A DNA stretch of 64,000 bases, from assembly GCF_030409875.1 (NCBI RefSeq), contig NZ_JAUFQR010000001.1:1488001-1552000 (forward strand), in the 5' to 3' direction. Positions within the stretch are counted from its first letter, which is position 1. Every line of letters begins with the position of its first letter. Source of the DNA: Chryseobacterium tructae. GTDB taxonomy: Bacteria; Bacteroidota; Bacteroidia; Flavobacteriales; Weeksellaceae. The notes under the pieces are model-generated. The model worked only from the letters and a program-made list of their open reading frames with translations. It searched no databases and was not told where the DNA came from. The position numbers and the translations under genes were made by a program. Below, in pieces: positions 32,664 to 42,872 of the stretch.

Positions 32664-35135
32664 GTGAAACAAATATCAATTTTAGTGGCCACGTTATTTT
32701 CTGTACTGATGGTCAACGCACAACAGGGTACTGGTCAGGGGAAAATAAGCGGAAGAATTGTAGATTCCAATACGGGGAAATCAATCGATCATGCCAGTAT
32801 CGGACTTTTAAATCAGGACAATAAAGAAATCAACGGAACAACTTCCAATGAAAAAGGGGAGTTTTCTATGGATCATATTGCCTCCGGAACCTATAAAGTA
32901 GCTGTTTTTTATGCAGGCTATAAAAATAAAACGACGGCAGACATTCAATTGGGTGACAATAGTGCTGATGTTACCCTTGGTGAGATTCAATTAACGAATG
33001 GAGAAACGGCAATAGAAGGCGTAACCATCGTTGGTAAAAAAGCGGTTATTGAAAATAAGGTCGATAAAATAGTTTTTAATGCCGCTAATGACGTGACCTC
33101 TCAGAATGGAGCAGCTATTGATGTATTGAGAAAAGTACCTCAGGTGACGGTGGATGCGGATGGAAATGTTGAACTTCAGGGAAATGCTAATATCAGGTTT
33201 TTAATTAACGGAAAGCCTTCCAGTATATTTGGAAATAGTCTGGCTGATGCGCTAGCTTCCATTCCGGCGAGTCAGATTAAAAGTATTGAAGTGGTTTCCA
33301 GTCCGGGAGCGAAATATGATGCTCAGGGGACAGGAGGGATTATCAATATTGTTTTAAAAGATAATAAAGTAAGGGGAATCAATGGAAGTATCAATGCTAC
33401 CGGTGGAACCTTATTTGAAACCGGATCTCTGAACCTGAATTATAAGAATAATAACTTCAGCATGAATGCTTTCTTTAGCGGAAATGCTCAGTTGAATGCC
33501 AAAACACCTTTTTCACAGGACAGAACTTCTAGAGATACTTCTTCCAATACCAGCACGCATTTATTACAGGACGGATATACAGATTTTGAAAGACATGGAT
33601 ACCGAACAGGTTTAGGTTTTGACTGGAGCTTGAATAAAACGAGTTCATTAAGTGGTTCCGTTTCTTTCAACAGCTTCTCCAATAAAAGTACCGGATTAAT
33701 CGATCAGCAGCAATATATCACCGATTATAATACGTCTGCTGTTTCTTCAATCATTGGATCCAGAACTTCGGATAACCAATCTTCCGTTCGTTCTATAGAT
33801 GGAAGTCTGAGTTTTAGAAAAACCTTTGCCAAAGAAGGGCAGGAGCTTACCGCAGATTATGTCTTCAGTCATGGTTCGCCGAAGAGCAGCTATTTTCAGA
33901 CTCAAAGTTTATCAGGAGCCGCTTCTCCATACAACGGAATTTCAGGAAGTAATCCCGGAACGGATAACAGCCACAATATTTCTGTAGATTATGTGCATCC
34001 CTTGAATGACAATGTCACTTTTGAAATGGGGCTTAAAACGGTACAACAACATATTACCAATGCTACGGATGTTCATGTTCTGAATACTTCATCCGGACAG
34101 TATGAAACCGATCCTTTGCAGTCGTATCATTTAAATTACGATATGGGAGTCTATGCTGCTTATTTTTCCTCCAAGCTTAAGGTTTGGAACTGGCTGGATG
34201 TAAGAGCAGGGCTGAGGTATGAATACACCACTCTTAAAATCGATTTCTCAAACACAAATATCCCGTCGTATGGTTTATTGGTTCCTTCCTTCATTTTATC
34301 TCACAAATTTGATAGTGGTGAAACAGTGAAACTATCCTATACAAGAAGATTGGAACGTCCGGAATATACAGAGCTTAACCCTTTCCTTAATTTCAGTGAT
34401 CCGCACAATATTACGACAGGAAATCCGGCTTTGAAGCCTGAAATCGGAGATAATATGGAATTAGGATATACGAAAAATTTCACGAATGGTGGGAATATTT
34501 CCTTATCACTCGTTGAGCGAATTAATAGTCAGGATTTAAAACAGATTACGACCTTTTATCCAACATTTACTGCGAATGGAACAGAATACACCAATGTATC
34601 GGTTACGGCAAGAGATAATATTGGTAAAGAATACAACTCCGGTGGAATTGTCTCTCTTTCACTTCCGTTTTTAGAAAACAAACTGAATCTGAGAAGTAAT
34701 ATCATGGTATTTCACCGATATATTGTCAGTCAGATTTATGTAGGAAATTTAGATATGGGAATGCGCTATCGTGCCAACCTGAACCTTAATTATCATTTCC
34801 CCAAAAACTTTGTCTTAGAAGTGTTCGGAAACTATAACTCCGCCGCTAAAAATATCCAGGGGAAAAACCCACAATCCATTACCTATGCTATTGCCGGAAG
34901 AAAAGAATTCTGGAATAAAAAGGCAAGTCTGGGAGTTACCATTACCAATCCATTTAATAAATACATCAAACAGGTTACTACCGTGAGTACCGGAGATTAT
35001 GATTCTTATTCTGTAAGAGAGTTGCCGTATCGTTCGTTCGGGATCAGCTTTAGTTATAAGTTCGGTAAGATGGATTTTAAAAAGGAGAAGGATATTAGTA
35101 ATGAGTATTTGAATGAGCCGGGATCGGGGAGTTAG
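32664..35135 (+). CDS. TonB-dependent receptor-like outer membrane beta-barrel protein
   Basis: I start this at the GTG at 32664 (VKQISILVATLFSVLMVNAQ), which gives a clean signal peptide; the longer frame runs into the upstream repeat element. The 823-aa protein then has a carboxypeptidase-regulatory-like domain (KISGRIVDSNTGKSIDHASI; residues about 28-115), a TonB plug (about 120-240, with GAAIDVLRKVPQVTVDADGN and PGAKYDAQGTGGIINIVLK) and an OMP_b-brl_3-type barrel rich in aromatic-ended strands. It lacks a SusD partner nearby, so it may import a small metal complex or peptide. It ends with a strong terminator. Confidence 0.88.
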   Translation: MKQISILVATLFSVLMVNAQQGTGQGKISGRIVDSNTGKSIDHASIGLLNQDNKEINGTTSNEKGEFSMDHIASGTYKVAVFYAGYKNKTTADIQLGDNSADVTLGEIQLTNGETAIEGVTIVGKKAVIENKVDKIVFNAANDVTSQNGAAIDVLRKVPQVTVDADGNVELQGNANIRFLINGKPSSIFGNSLADALASIPASQIKSIEVVSSPGAKYDAQGTGGIINIVLKDNKVRGINGSINATGGTLFETGSLNLNYKNNNFSMNAFFSGNAQLNAKTPFSQDRTSRDTSSNTSTHLLQDGYTDFERHGYRTGLGFDWSLNKTSSLSGSVSFNSFSNKSTGLIDQQQYITDYNTSAVSSIIGSRTSDNQSSVRSIDGSLSFRKTFAKEGQELTADYVFSHGSPKSSYFQTQSLSGAASPYNGISGSNPGTDNSHNISVDYVHPLNDNVTFEMGLKTVQQHITNATDVHVLNTSSGQYETDPLQSYHLNYDMGVYAAYFSSKLKVWNWLDVRAGLRYEYTTLKIDFSNTNIPSYGLLVPSFILSHKFDSGETVKLSYTRRLERPEYTELNPFLNFSDPHNITTGNPALKPEIGDNMELGYTKNFTNGGNISLSLVERINSQDLKQITTFYPTFTANGTEYTNVSVTARDNIGKEYNSGGIVSLSLPFLENKLNLRSNIMVFHRYIVSQIYVGNLDMGMRYRANLNLNYHFPKNFVLEVFGNYNSAAKNIQGKNPQSITYAIAGRKEFWNKKASLGVTITNPFNKYIKQVTTVSTGDYDSYSVRELPYRSFGISFSYKFGKMDFKKEKDISNEYLNEPGSGS

Positions 35136-35159
35136 AATTTATGATTGTGTATTGATATC

Positions 35160-35200
35160 TAACATAAAAAAACCGCTTTTTAAGCGGTTTTTTTATGTTA
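35160..35200. terminator. Bidirectional terminator
   Basis: AAAAAAACCGCTT and AAGCGGTTTTTTT form a stem flanked by TAACAT and ATGTTA, between convergent genes. Confidence 0.85.
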
Positions 35201-35210
35201 GAAAAATAAA

Positions 35211-37055
35211 TTAATTCTTCTTTAACTCTAAAAATGTTTTAAGAGAATTCCCTCTATAGTATTTCATAATCAGCTCAATGATTCTATTTTGATTGGAAAT
35301 GATGGATTCTTTATTCCACTCACTATAATTCATTAAGACGAAATTGGTATTAGCTCTAGATTCAATAGCTCCTTTGTATTTATTTTTTTTAGTTTCGTAA
35401 TCCTTGTTGCTTAAAGATGAATTTTTATTTCTGTCAATAAGGACAAGATTACCAATTTTGTGAAGCCACTCTTTATGAAAATCAGAGTCTACTGACCATA
35501 ATGTGTTTTCAATTTTTTGTGGTAATAAATGTTCTATACTTGATGAGTTCTTATTGTATTGAAGTTGATTGGTCTTATTTCCCACTAATAAATCTAGTTT
35601 TAATAAAATATATCGGGTTTTATTAACCTTGGTTCCACTGAAGCCCCCCCATTTATCATTTTTAAGACTTAATTCTAAATCATTAATATCCAAAGGTTTC
35701 TCTGAACTTATATTATCATCAAAATATTCATATTGTAAACAATTATCATTAATCATTAAAATACTTCCTTGTTCAATAGTTATTTCTTTATTGCGAATTT
35801 TATCCCCATAGAAGTCTATCTTTTTTAGAATATTAAACGTTCTTGTCATGGATTGCCTTCTACCTAAAAGCCAACTTAAAGAATATAGATTGTCTATTTT
35901 AATTAAAAATTCAATAATATTATGATCTCCAAAAACTTCTCTAAAATGCATTAACGGCGTTAAATATTGCGATCCGTACACACTGGAAAGAATGAAGTTT
36001 ATATTAGAAAATAAACTTGCGGACTCTTTGCTATTTATACTAGAATTATTTAAGGCAATAAAGTGTTTTAGATATTTTTCAATTAAATCTAATGTTTCTG
36101 ATCCTTTAGTGATAATTCCTTTTTTAAACATGTGATCAAAGGCTTTTGTTAAGCTTTGATTATCATCACTTCTATATTTCATTTTTATAAACACAACTGT
36201 CCATAAAAACTCATCAAAGGATTTATAAGGCAGGTTTATCTTATTTTCAAAATCTGACCATTTGTTTGCATATTCACGTCTTATTTTATCGTCAGTAATG
36301 ACCCTAAGATTTTGTGCTCTTAATATGTCACTTACTTGTAATTGTAGACCTCTACTGTTTAAGACCGTAAAAAGGTTATAGGCATCATCAAGATTATTCG
36401 GCGTGGCTAAATATAGTGCTAAAACTTTTGTTGATAAATATTTGTAAAACTCGTTCAAGAATATCTGAAATTCTTCTGGGTTTTCTTTTTCTTTGTTATT
36501 AAACCAATTTAATATTATACTGAGACCAGTAGCTAGATTTCTTACAGAAGTACTATTCTCATGATTATTGGTAATGTGTTCCAGTTGAGAAGAGCTTAAT
36601 TCAATTTCGTTAATGATATAGTTATCAATGAATTCTTTATCATCTCTAATGTCAAATTCTATTCTATTTCTTGCAGGAACATTGTTGAACTCATCAGCTT
36701 CTTGTATTAATCTGTTTTGAACATTTTTTTTCAGATCAGTGTTTTTAGATAAATTCCGTAAGGAAGCATGTAATAAAAATAATGTTAAAAAACGCTGTTG
36801 ACCATCCAAGATGTCTTGAAATTTATATTTTATCTCATTAGAAACATTTTCACGTGTATTCCAAATCATACAACCTAGAAAGTATTCTTTTTCTTTGTTG
36901 TTTTCCAAAGCATTTGTTATATCATCCAGAAAGTTTTCAATTTGGTCTACTCCCCAAACATAAGGGCGTTGATATTCAGGAATGTTATAGAATTGTTCAG
37001 GACTAAATATGTCTTTTATATATTTTTTCCCTGTTATCAAAGTTTGGTTATCCAT
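35211..37055 (-). CDS. DUF262/DUF1524 protein, GmrSD-like type IV restriction candidate
   Basis: The 614-aa protein has an N-terminal DUF262 (ParB/Srx-like nucleotidase) fold with YQRPYVW (28-34) and DGQQR (84-88), and a C-terminal DUF1524 HNH-type nuclease segment with EHLLPQ (about residue 508) and KIGNLVLIDRNKNSSLSNKDY. This is the single-chain layout of GmrSD-like enzymes that cut modified DNA using NTP. It is next to a type I restriction system, which supports a defence role. A stretch of about 235 bp upstream has no gene. Whether it targets modified phage DNA is inference. Confidence 0.8.
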   Translation of the reverse strand: MDNQTLITGKKYIKDIFSPEQFYNIPEYQRPYVWGVDQIENFLDDITNALENNKEKEYFLGCMIWNTRENVSNEIKYKFQDILDGQQRFLTLFLLHASLRNLSKNTDLKKNVQNRLIQEADEFNNVPARNRIEFDIRDDKEFIDNYIINEIELSSSQLEHITNNHENSTSVRNLATGLSIILNWFNNKEKENPEEFQIFLNEFYKYLSTKVLALYLATPNNLDDAYNLFTVLNSRGLQLQVSDILRAQNLRVITDDKIRREYANKWSDFENKINLPYKSFDEFLWTVVFIKMKYRSDDNQSLTKAFDHMFKKGIITKGSETLDLIEKYLKHFIALNNSSINSKESASLFSNINFILSSVYGSQYLTPLMHFREVFGDHNIIEFLIKIDNLYSLSWLLGRRQSMTRTFNILKKIDFYGDKIRNKEITIEQGSILMINDNCLQYEYFDDNISSEKPLDINDLELSLKNDKWGGFSGTKVNKTRYILLKLDLLVGNKTNQLQYNKNSSSIEHLLPQKIENTLWSVDSDFHKEWLHKIGNLVLIDRNKNSSLSNKDYETKKNKYKGAIESRANTNFVLMNYSEWNKESIISNQNRIIELIMKYYRGNSLKTFLELKKN

Positions 37056-37292
37056 TTGAATTTTTAAGGTCTAGTTTTATTATTTAATTTGACCTGCAAA
37101 GGTACAAAAACATCCTAGAAAGTACCACAAAACAAAGAAAGTTGTGTATTTAATATTGTATAGAATTATTTGTGGATACCATCTGATAATTTTTCTTTTT
37201 GATATATAACACTTTAGTATTTTTATTGAATGTTGTAATATGCCAGAAAGAGTTTTTAGGCAACTTGAGTAATTAACGCTCTACTTGATAGG

Positions 37293-37645
37293 ATATACTA
37301 GCTCTTGACCTTGGAGACGACTGGAACCAGAAGAAAGTTTCTCTGCTGGAACAGAAAGAAATTATTGAAGACCCTTTACTGAAAAGAATTTCTGAAGTAT
37401 TGAAAATTCCGGTGGAAGCGTTTCAGAATTTTGATGAGGAGCAGGCAGTGAATATTATTTCTAATACGTTTAATAATGGTTCTTTCCTGAACACAGGAAA
37501 TACACCTACTTTTAATGTAAATCCTATTGAAGAAATTAAGAAATTACACGAAGAGAAAATGGAACTTTATGAAAGGATGCTGAGGGAGAAGGATGAAATG
37601 ATGGTGAGGCTGGAGAAGCTGGAGAAGCTTATTGAGAAGAAGTAA
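37293..37645 (+). pseudogene. Truncated XRE-type regulator at the edge of the defence island
   Basis: The frame opens after a TAG at 37289-37291 and reads LALDLGDDWNQKKVSLLEQKE and on to EEIKKLHEEKMELYERMLRE, the helix and coiled-coil tail of a common flavobacterial HTH protein. The first about 20 residues, with the start codon and first helix, are missing. The break is at 37293-37300, close to the boundary of the restriction island, so insertion of the island or a deletion likely cut the gene. The frame from ATG-like 37400 alone gives 81 aa and is unlikely to be functional. Confidence 0.7.
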
Positions 37646-37658
37646 TTTTAGATATTAT

Positions 37659-37690
37659 AAAAGGTTCAGCAGATGCTGAACCTTTTTATT
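37659..37690. terminator. Bidirectional terminator
   Basis: AAAAGGTTCAGCA and TGCTGAACCTTTT pair around a two-base loop, between the truncated HTH gene and the convergent hsdR. Confidence 0.85.
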
Positions 37691-37695
37691 TTAGA

Positions 37696-40560
37696 TTAGG
37701 CGTTAACTCCATCAATGAAAACATCAACAAAATTTTGAACCTTTTGAATAATTCTTCTCCCTATATTATTTCTTTCTGTAAGTTTTGGTTTGACTTCAAG
37801 AAGTTTTAAAGTATCACTAATTTTTGGTGTTTTGGAAGTGAAAAGAAAATCATCAATGGCATATCTGAATCTATCTTTATTTAAAAATTCCTCATCAGCA
37901 ATTTTGTCAAATGCCGAGTTTTTTTCTTTGTTCCAAAATTTTTCAAATTCATCATTCACATCATTACCGTCGGAAATATGAGGCAAATTCTCTTCTATAA
38001 ATTTTTCTATTAATTCTTTTTTGCTTCTTAGTTTAGCATCTCCGGAAAGAATATCTCTGATTTCTTTTTTCTTTTGTTCTAATTTATCCCCTTTTAGATT
38101 TGAATCAGCAAGATTAGCTAATAATGAAAGAATATAGCTTACATTTATTTCATCACGATGGATTAATTCCAGTTCAAAATCAACATCATCTAGAATACTT
38201 ACTTTTCCTTCTCCACCTTCACGATGCCCTTTAATTTCAGTCCATAAATCAAGGTATTTGCTTTTATAATCATTAAACTCACTTTCATTCATTTCAAGTT
38301 TATCAAAGTTAAAATCAGCAAATGATTTTAAAATGTTCAGAACTCTCATTACTTCACGGAAAGAAGTTATAAATTCAAACTTTTCCTGTTCCGTTTGATA
38401 CCCATTCACACTATCAATTTCTGGAGCAACTAGCTTCAATGTCTCTAAGGCAGAATTAAAAAGCTCAATGTAGCTTTCAATGGGCTGAATAATGATTTCC
38501 TGAATAGCTTCTTTGTTTGAAAATAAAGTTACTGCATCATCTGTTGCAGATTTTAAATTACGGAAGCAGACTATATTTCCTTGCGATTTCTTATCACCCA
38601 AAAGCCTGTTGGTTCGGGAAAATGCCTGGATTAATCCATGATATTTTAGATTCTTATCGACAAATAAAGTATTTAGTTGAGGGCTATCGAATCCTGTTAA
38701 GAACATATTAACGACAATAATTAAATCAACCTCTTTGCTACGAACTCTTTTGGCGATGTCATTATAATAATTGTAAAAAGTCTGGGAGTCTTTTGTAGAA
38801 AAATTTGTATCGAACATTTCATTATAATGACCAATATATCTTTCCAATATGTTTCTGCTATGAGAATCACCATATTGAGCCTGCGGCTCAGCAACCATTG
38901 TAAAATCAGGTTCTTCATAGATTCCATTTGCATCTTTGGATTCTTCATTAGTTCCATAGCTGAAAATTGTTGCAATTTTCAATTGATGTTTACCTTCTTC
39001 TTTTTTCTTTTGGAAAAGATCATAATACTTTTGTAAAACGTCAATACTACTTACACAAAACATCGCATTGAAAGTACTGTTATGCGTTTTTCTTCCGTAT
39101 TCTGTAATGAGATAATCTGCAATTTTTTCAAGTCTTTTAGGGCTTTCAAGAAGTTCCTGAGTATCTATTGCTTCAACATCAGTATCAATGTAAGTGTTAC
39201 TTCCTTCTTTTTCTTTATACCTACCAACATATTCTACAGAAAACTTTAAGACATTATCATCCCGAATTGCATCTGTAATCACATATTTATGTAGACAGTC
39301 TTCGAATAGTCTATTAGTGGTTGCCGGAGCTCCATCTATTTTCCCGATTGAATTAACTTCAGAAATCGGAGTTCCAGTAAACCCTATCATTTGGGCATTC
39401 TTAAAGTACTTTTTGATATTCTGATGTGTATCCCCAAACTGACTTCTGTGACACTCATCAAAAATAAAAACAACTTTTTTGTCTTTTAGTTTTTCAATTT
39501 TGTTACCGTGTTTTTCTTTGGTAATAGCGGTGTTGAGTTTTTGTAAAGTCGTAACAATGAGTTTGGTATTGTTAGAAAGTTGTTTTACTAAATGAACCGT
39601 ATTTTCAGTGGCATCAACGCTTCCTTTTTCAAAAGCATCAAATTCTTTTTGAGTCTGATAATCCAGATCTTTTCTGTCTACTACAAATACTACTTTTTCC
39701 ACTTTCGGAATTTCTTTCAGAATCTGACTGGCTTTAAAAGAAGTTAATGTTTTTCCTGAACCTGTAGTATGCCAAATGAAACCATTCTTGTCCGTATTTC
39801 TTACTCGGTCAACAATTTTTTCAACTGCATAATATTGGTAAGGCCTTAGAACCATTAGTATCTTGTTGGTTTCATTTAAAACAATATATTTGGTAATCAT
39901 TTTTGCAATGTGACAAGGCTCTAAAAATACTGGTGCAAAATGATCCAGCTGTGTTATATTGTTGTTTTGATCATCTGACCAATAGAAGGTTTGTTTAAAA
40001 GTTTGCTTAGCGTTATTGGAATAATATTTTGTGTTAACTCCGTTGCTGATAATGAATAACTGAACATAATTAAACAGTCCGTTTCCAGAATTAAAAGATT
40101 GATGATGATAACGGTTGATTTGATTAAAAGCTTCTTTTAATTCGAGACCACGTCGTTTTAGTTCAATTTGAACCAAAGGCAACCCGTTAATTAGAATTGT
40201 TACATCATATCTATTCTTATAATTTCCTTCCTGAGCAATTTGATTGGTCACCTGAAACTGATTTTGGCACCAGTGATCCTGACTGATAAACTCAATCCAT
40301 TCTGAACTTCCGTCATCTTTTGTAAATTGAAACTTATCCCTAAGAATTTTTGCTTTCTCAAAAACATTTCCTTTAGAAAGGTGATTTAGTATTTTTTCAA
40401 ACTCTTTATCAGAAAATGTCTTTTTATTATGGATTTCGAGTTGAGTTTTTAGATTTTTAATTAGATCAACCTCATTGCAGATTTTGACTTTTTTGTGACC
40501 TAATTGCTGCAATTGTTCAACTAATTTTTGTTCTAAAATATATTCTGGCTGACTTGACAT
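37696..40560 (-). CDS. hsdR: Type I restriction endonuclease, R subunit
   Basis: The 954-aa protein is the restriction subunit of a type I system, which translocates DNA with ATP and cuts far from the recognition site. The N-terminal PD-(D/E)xK nuclease has Asp119, Glu133 and Lys135 (NRYDVTILINGLPLVQIELK). The superfamily 2 helicase motor has Walker A TTGSGKT (265-271), DECH (368-371), GFTGTP and a later QAFSRTNR motif VI. A helical C-terminal domain follows, as in EcoR124I. It is the last gene of the island on this strand, after the recombinase gene, and its length and motifs are intact. Confidence 0.94.
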   Translation of the reverse strand: MSSQPEYILEQKLVEQLQQLGHKKVKICNEVDLIKNLKTQLEIHNKKTFSDKEFEKILNHLSKGNVFEKAKILRDKFQFTKDDGSSEWIEFISQDHWCQNQFQVTNQIAQEGNYKNRYDVTILINGLPLVQIELKRRGLELKEAFNQINRYHHQSFNSGNGLFNYVQLFIISNGVNTKYYSNNAKQTFKQTFYWSDDQNNNITQLDHFAPVFLEPCHIAKMITKYIVLNETNKILMVLRPYQYYAVEKIVDRVRNTDKNGFIWHTTGSGKTLTSFKASQILKEIPKVEKVVFVVDRKDLDYQTQKEFDAFEKGSVDATENTVHLVKQLSNNTKLIVTTLQKLNTAITKEKHGNKIEKLKDKKVVFIFDECHRSQFGDTHQNIKKYFKNAQMIGFTGTPISEVNSIGKIDGAPATTNRLFEDCLHKYVITDAIRDDNVLKFSVEYVGRYKEKEGSNTYIDTDVEAIDTQELLESPKRLEKIADYLITEYGRKTHNSTFNAMFCVSSIDVLQKYYDLFQKKKEEGKHQLKIATIFSYGTNEESKDANGIYEEPDFTMVAEPQAQYGDSHSRNILERYIGHYNEMFDTNFSTKDSQTFYNYYNDIAKRVRSKEVDLIIVVNMFLTGFDSPQLNTLFVDKNLKYHGLIQAFSRTNRLLGDKKSQGNIVCFRNLKSATDDAVTLFSNKEAIQEIIIQPIESYIELFNSALETLKLVAPEIDSVNGYQTEQEKFEFITSFREVMRVLNILKSFADFNFDKLEMNESEFNDYKSKYLDLWTEIKGHREGGEGKVSILDDVDFELELIHRDEINVSYILSLLANLADSNLKGDKLEQKKKEIRDILSGDAKLRSKKELIEKFIEENLPHISDGNDVNDEFEKFWNKEKNSAFDKIADEEFLNKDRFRYAIDDFLFTSKTPKISDTLKLLEVKPKLTERNNIGRRIIQKVQNFVDVFIDGVNA

Positions 40561-40586
40561 TTTGGGGTTATGAGTTTAGTTAAAGC

Positions 40587-40613
40587 CTTGTCAGAGCTTT
40601 AAGCTCTGACAAG
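40587..40613. repeat. 27-bp palindrome A (hairpin element)
   Basis: CTTGTCAGAGCTT and AAGCTCTGACAAG pair perfectly around one T, in the spacer between the recombinase and hsdR. The element at 42827-42853 has the same length and outer bases with compensating inner changes. Confidence 0.8.
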
Positions 40614-40662
40614 ATTGTTAATAGTTTTCCCAAATGTAAGAAATATTGTATGATAACTGAAA

Positions 40663-41589
40663 TTATTTAAGTGCTTTAAACATCTGATCAATTGCTTTTT
40701 TCTTTTGTTCCAGATTGGGGTGAACATACAAGTTCAATGTAGTACTGATATTGGAATGGCCTAATAAAACACTAACTGTTTTATAGTCACATTTACTTTC
40801 AATGCATCTAGTAGCGAAACTATGTCGTAATCCGTGAAATTTAATATCTGGAATTTCCAAGTATCGCATCAGATTTTTATAGTAGCTTCGGTAGGTTCTT
40901 GGCTCTGTGGGTTTAGAATCATTAGTTAAAACATAAAATGCAGGATTAACAATTTTTTTAAAAGGTTTCAGCATTCTCAACAAGTCTCTGCTTAGTGGAA
41001 TTTCACGGATTGAATTTTTGGTTTTAGGTGTATCAATCAACAGTTCCGTTCTGCGCTCTCCATCTTCAATCACATAAATTCTTTGAATAGTTTTTCGGAT
41101 ATTGATAACACCATTATCCATATCTAAATCTTCCCAAGTCAAGGCACATATTTCCCCAATACGCATACCCGAAGATAGACAGATATAAACGCCCAAATTT
41201 CTAAAGGTAAAATGCTCCTGAATATAGCTCATTACTTTTTTCTGATGTGTTCTGCTCAATACCTCTATTGTATGGGTTTGCCGAACCGTAGGATATTGCA
41301 CATCAAAATTGATGAACTCAATCCATTTATTCTTTGCTCCAAATTTCAATACCATTTTCAGTACAATGAGAATATCTTTGATACTTTTCTGACTTAATCC
41401 CTGATCTAATTTTTGAAACACAAACTTTTGCACTTCTTCATCCTCAATCTCAGAATAGTCTTTAAATACAGGTAGTAGATGATTTTCCAGCAACAATATA
41501 TAAGCCGAAAAGGTTGATTTTTTTACATACAACTTTTTGTCATTCTTCCAAAGTTCAGCGATTTCTGCTAATGTTTTCTTTCTTGTCAT
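40663..41589 (-). CDS. Tyrosine recombinase associated with hsdS inversion
   Basis: I start at ATG 41589 (MTRKKTLAEIAELW), giving 308 aa; a longer frame uses TTG at 41628. The catalytic residues of the family are present: Arg in SSGMRIGE, His-x-x-Arg in FHGLRHSFATR, His in LLGHSNISTT and the nucleophile Tyr in LNLYVHPN. An N-terminal SAM-like core-binding domain precedes it. It sits between a silent inverted hsdS and hsdR in the operon, as do recombinases that invert hsdS segments in other phase-variable type I systems, so this is its likely job. General integrase activity cannot be excluded. Confidence 0.85.
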   Translation of the reverse strand: MTRKKTLAEIAELWKNDKKLYVKKSTFSAYILLLENHLLPVFKDYSEIEDEEVQKFVFQKLDQGLSQKSIKDILIVLKMVLKFGAKNKWIEFINFDVQYPTVRQTHTIEVLSRTHQKKVMSYIQEHFTFRNLGVYICLSSGMRIGEICALTWEDLDMDNGVINIRKTIQRIYVIEDGERRTELLIDTPKTKNSIREIPLSRDLLRMLKPFKKIVNPAFYVLTNDSKPTEPRTYRSYYKNLMRYLEIPDIKFHGLRHSFATRCIESKCDYKTVSVLLGHSNISTTLNLYVHPNLEQKKKAIDQMFKALK

Positions 41590-41697
41590 AAATTTTTTGA
41601 TTTTTAATGATTTTCTAACTAATCTCAAAAGTTATGGAATTAAGATTGGGGATTTATAGTTATTGAGTTTTAACACAAGTTTTAATCAATCTTTGCC

Positions 41698-41739
41698 TTT
41701 CCTAATTTACGATTCCCGGGGTTTGAAGAGGAGTGGGAA
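41698..41739 (+). repeat. Inverted repeat IR1, left copy
   Basis: A 42-bp sequence (starting TTTCCTAATTTACGATTCCC) has its inverse complement at 43995-44036 in the expressed hsdS, with one mismatch. It encodes NLRFPGFEEEW, the conserved N-terminus before TRD1. Confidence 0.92.
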
Positions 41740-42204
41740 ACAAAAAAACTGGGGGAAGTCGTAAAAATTAATCAAGGACTACAAATAGCAATATCTGAAC
41801 GATTAACAGAAAAGAGAGAAGGAGCGTACTTTTATATTACAAATGAATTTTTAAAAGCTAATTCAATAAAAAGATACTACATTTTAAATCCTCCAAAATC
41901 TGTAATTTGTGAAGAAGAAGATATATTAATGACTAGGACAGGAAATACAGGACAAGTGGTAACAAATGTATCAGGTGCATTCCATAATAATTTTTTCAAA
42001 GTAGCTTACCCCGAATATATCGTCAAGAATTTTTTATTAAATTTTCTACAATCAAATAAAATACAGAATCAAATTATTCGATTAGCAGGAACATCAACAA
42101 TTCCCGATTTAAATCATTCTGATTTTTATAAGATTAAAATTATATTTCCTTCTACGCAAGAACAAAAGAAAATAAGTACTTTATTGAGTTTATTAGCTCA
42201 ACGT

Positions 42205-42228
42205 ATTCAAACCCAAAAGAAAATAATT
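42205..42228 (+). repeat. Inverted repeat IR2, left copy
   Basis: A 24-bp sequence starting ATTCAAACCCAAAAGAAAAT is found inverted at 43494-43517. It encodes the RIQTQKKII helix between the two target-recognition domains. Confidence 0.92.
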
Positions 42229-42826
42229 TCTCAATTAACATCCCAAATGTTAAATCTCAAAGATTTAATATTTGAACAGAAACTAAAATTCAAGGATGAT
42301 CAAGATGCTAACTTTCCAGATTGGAAAGAAAATAAAATAGAAAATATCTGTGAGAAACAATCTTCTAGTATTTCGGCTAATAAAATCGAAGATAATATAG
42401 GAGATTATCCAATTTATGGAGCTACCGGAATTTTGAAAAATATTGATTTTTATGAAGTTGAAAGTGATTATATATCAATAATAAAAGACGGAGCTGGTGT
42501 TGGAAGGTTGTTATATTGCAAGGGAAAGTCTTCAGTTTTAGGAACATTGGACATTATAAAGCCTAAAAATGTAAATATCTTTTTTTTATATCTTTTACTT
42601 TCAAGAATTGACTTCAAAAAATACATTACTGGAAGTACAATACCACATATATATTTTAAAGATTATAAAAAAGAAAAACACTTGATACCTTCAATAGAGG
42701 AACAGTTCAAAATTGCCAATTTTCTTTCTTCCATTCAAGAAAAGATAGAAATACAAAAGCAAATCTTAGAAAAGTTAGAATTTCAGAAGAAGTTTCTTTT
42801 GGCAAATTTGTTTGTTTGAAAAATGT

Positions 42827-42853
42827 CTTGTCAAGATTTTAAATCTTGACAAG
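42827..42853. repeat. 27-bp palindrome B (hairpin element)
   Basis: CTTGTCAAGATTT and AAATCTTGACAAG pair perfectly around one T, between the convergent ends of silent and expressed hsdS. It probably acts as a bidirectional terminator. Confidence 0.8.
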
Positions 42854-42872
42854 GTTATTCAAACCCCATAAT

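Larger units (their letters stand above)
41698..42819 (+). pseudogene. hsdS: Silent, inverted hsdS cassette
   Basis: This is a nearly complete specificity subunit without a start codon: an in-frame stop (TAA at 41683) precedes the sequence, and no ATG is available before the first target-recognition domain. The frame from 41698 reads FPNLRFPGFEEEWETKKLGEV and continues through TRD1, the RIQTQKKIISQL conserved helix, TRD2 and ends FLLANLFV. Only an internal ATG (41929) gives an apparent 296-aa product. It is opposite in orientation to the expressed hsdS, and shares two inverted repeats with it, so it is a donor of alternative recognition domains. Confidence 0.85.

Noticed and set aside
41929..42819. 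Apparent independent 296-aa hsdS gene on the plus strand
   Set aside because: The ATG is internal; the protein-like frame and the inverted repeat extend upstream to 41698 without a start codon, so it is a silent cassette.
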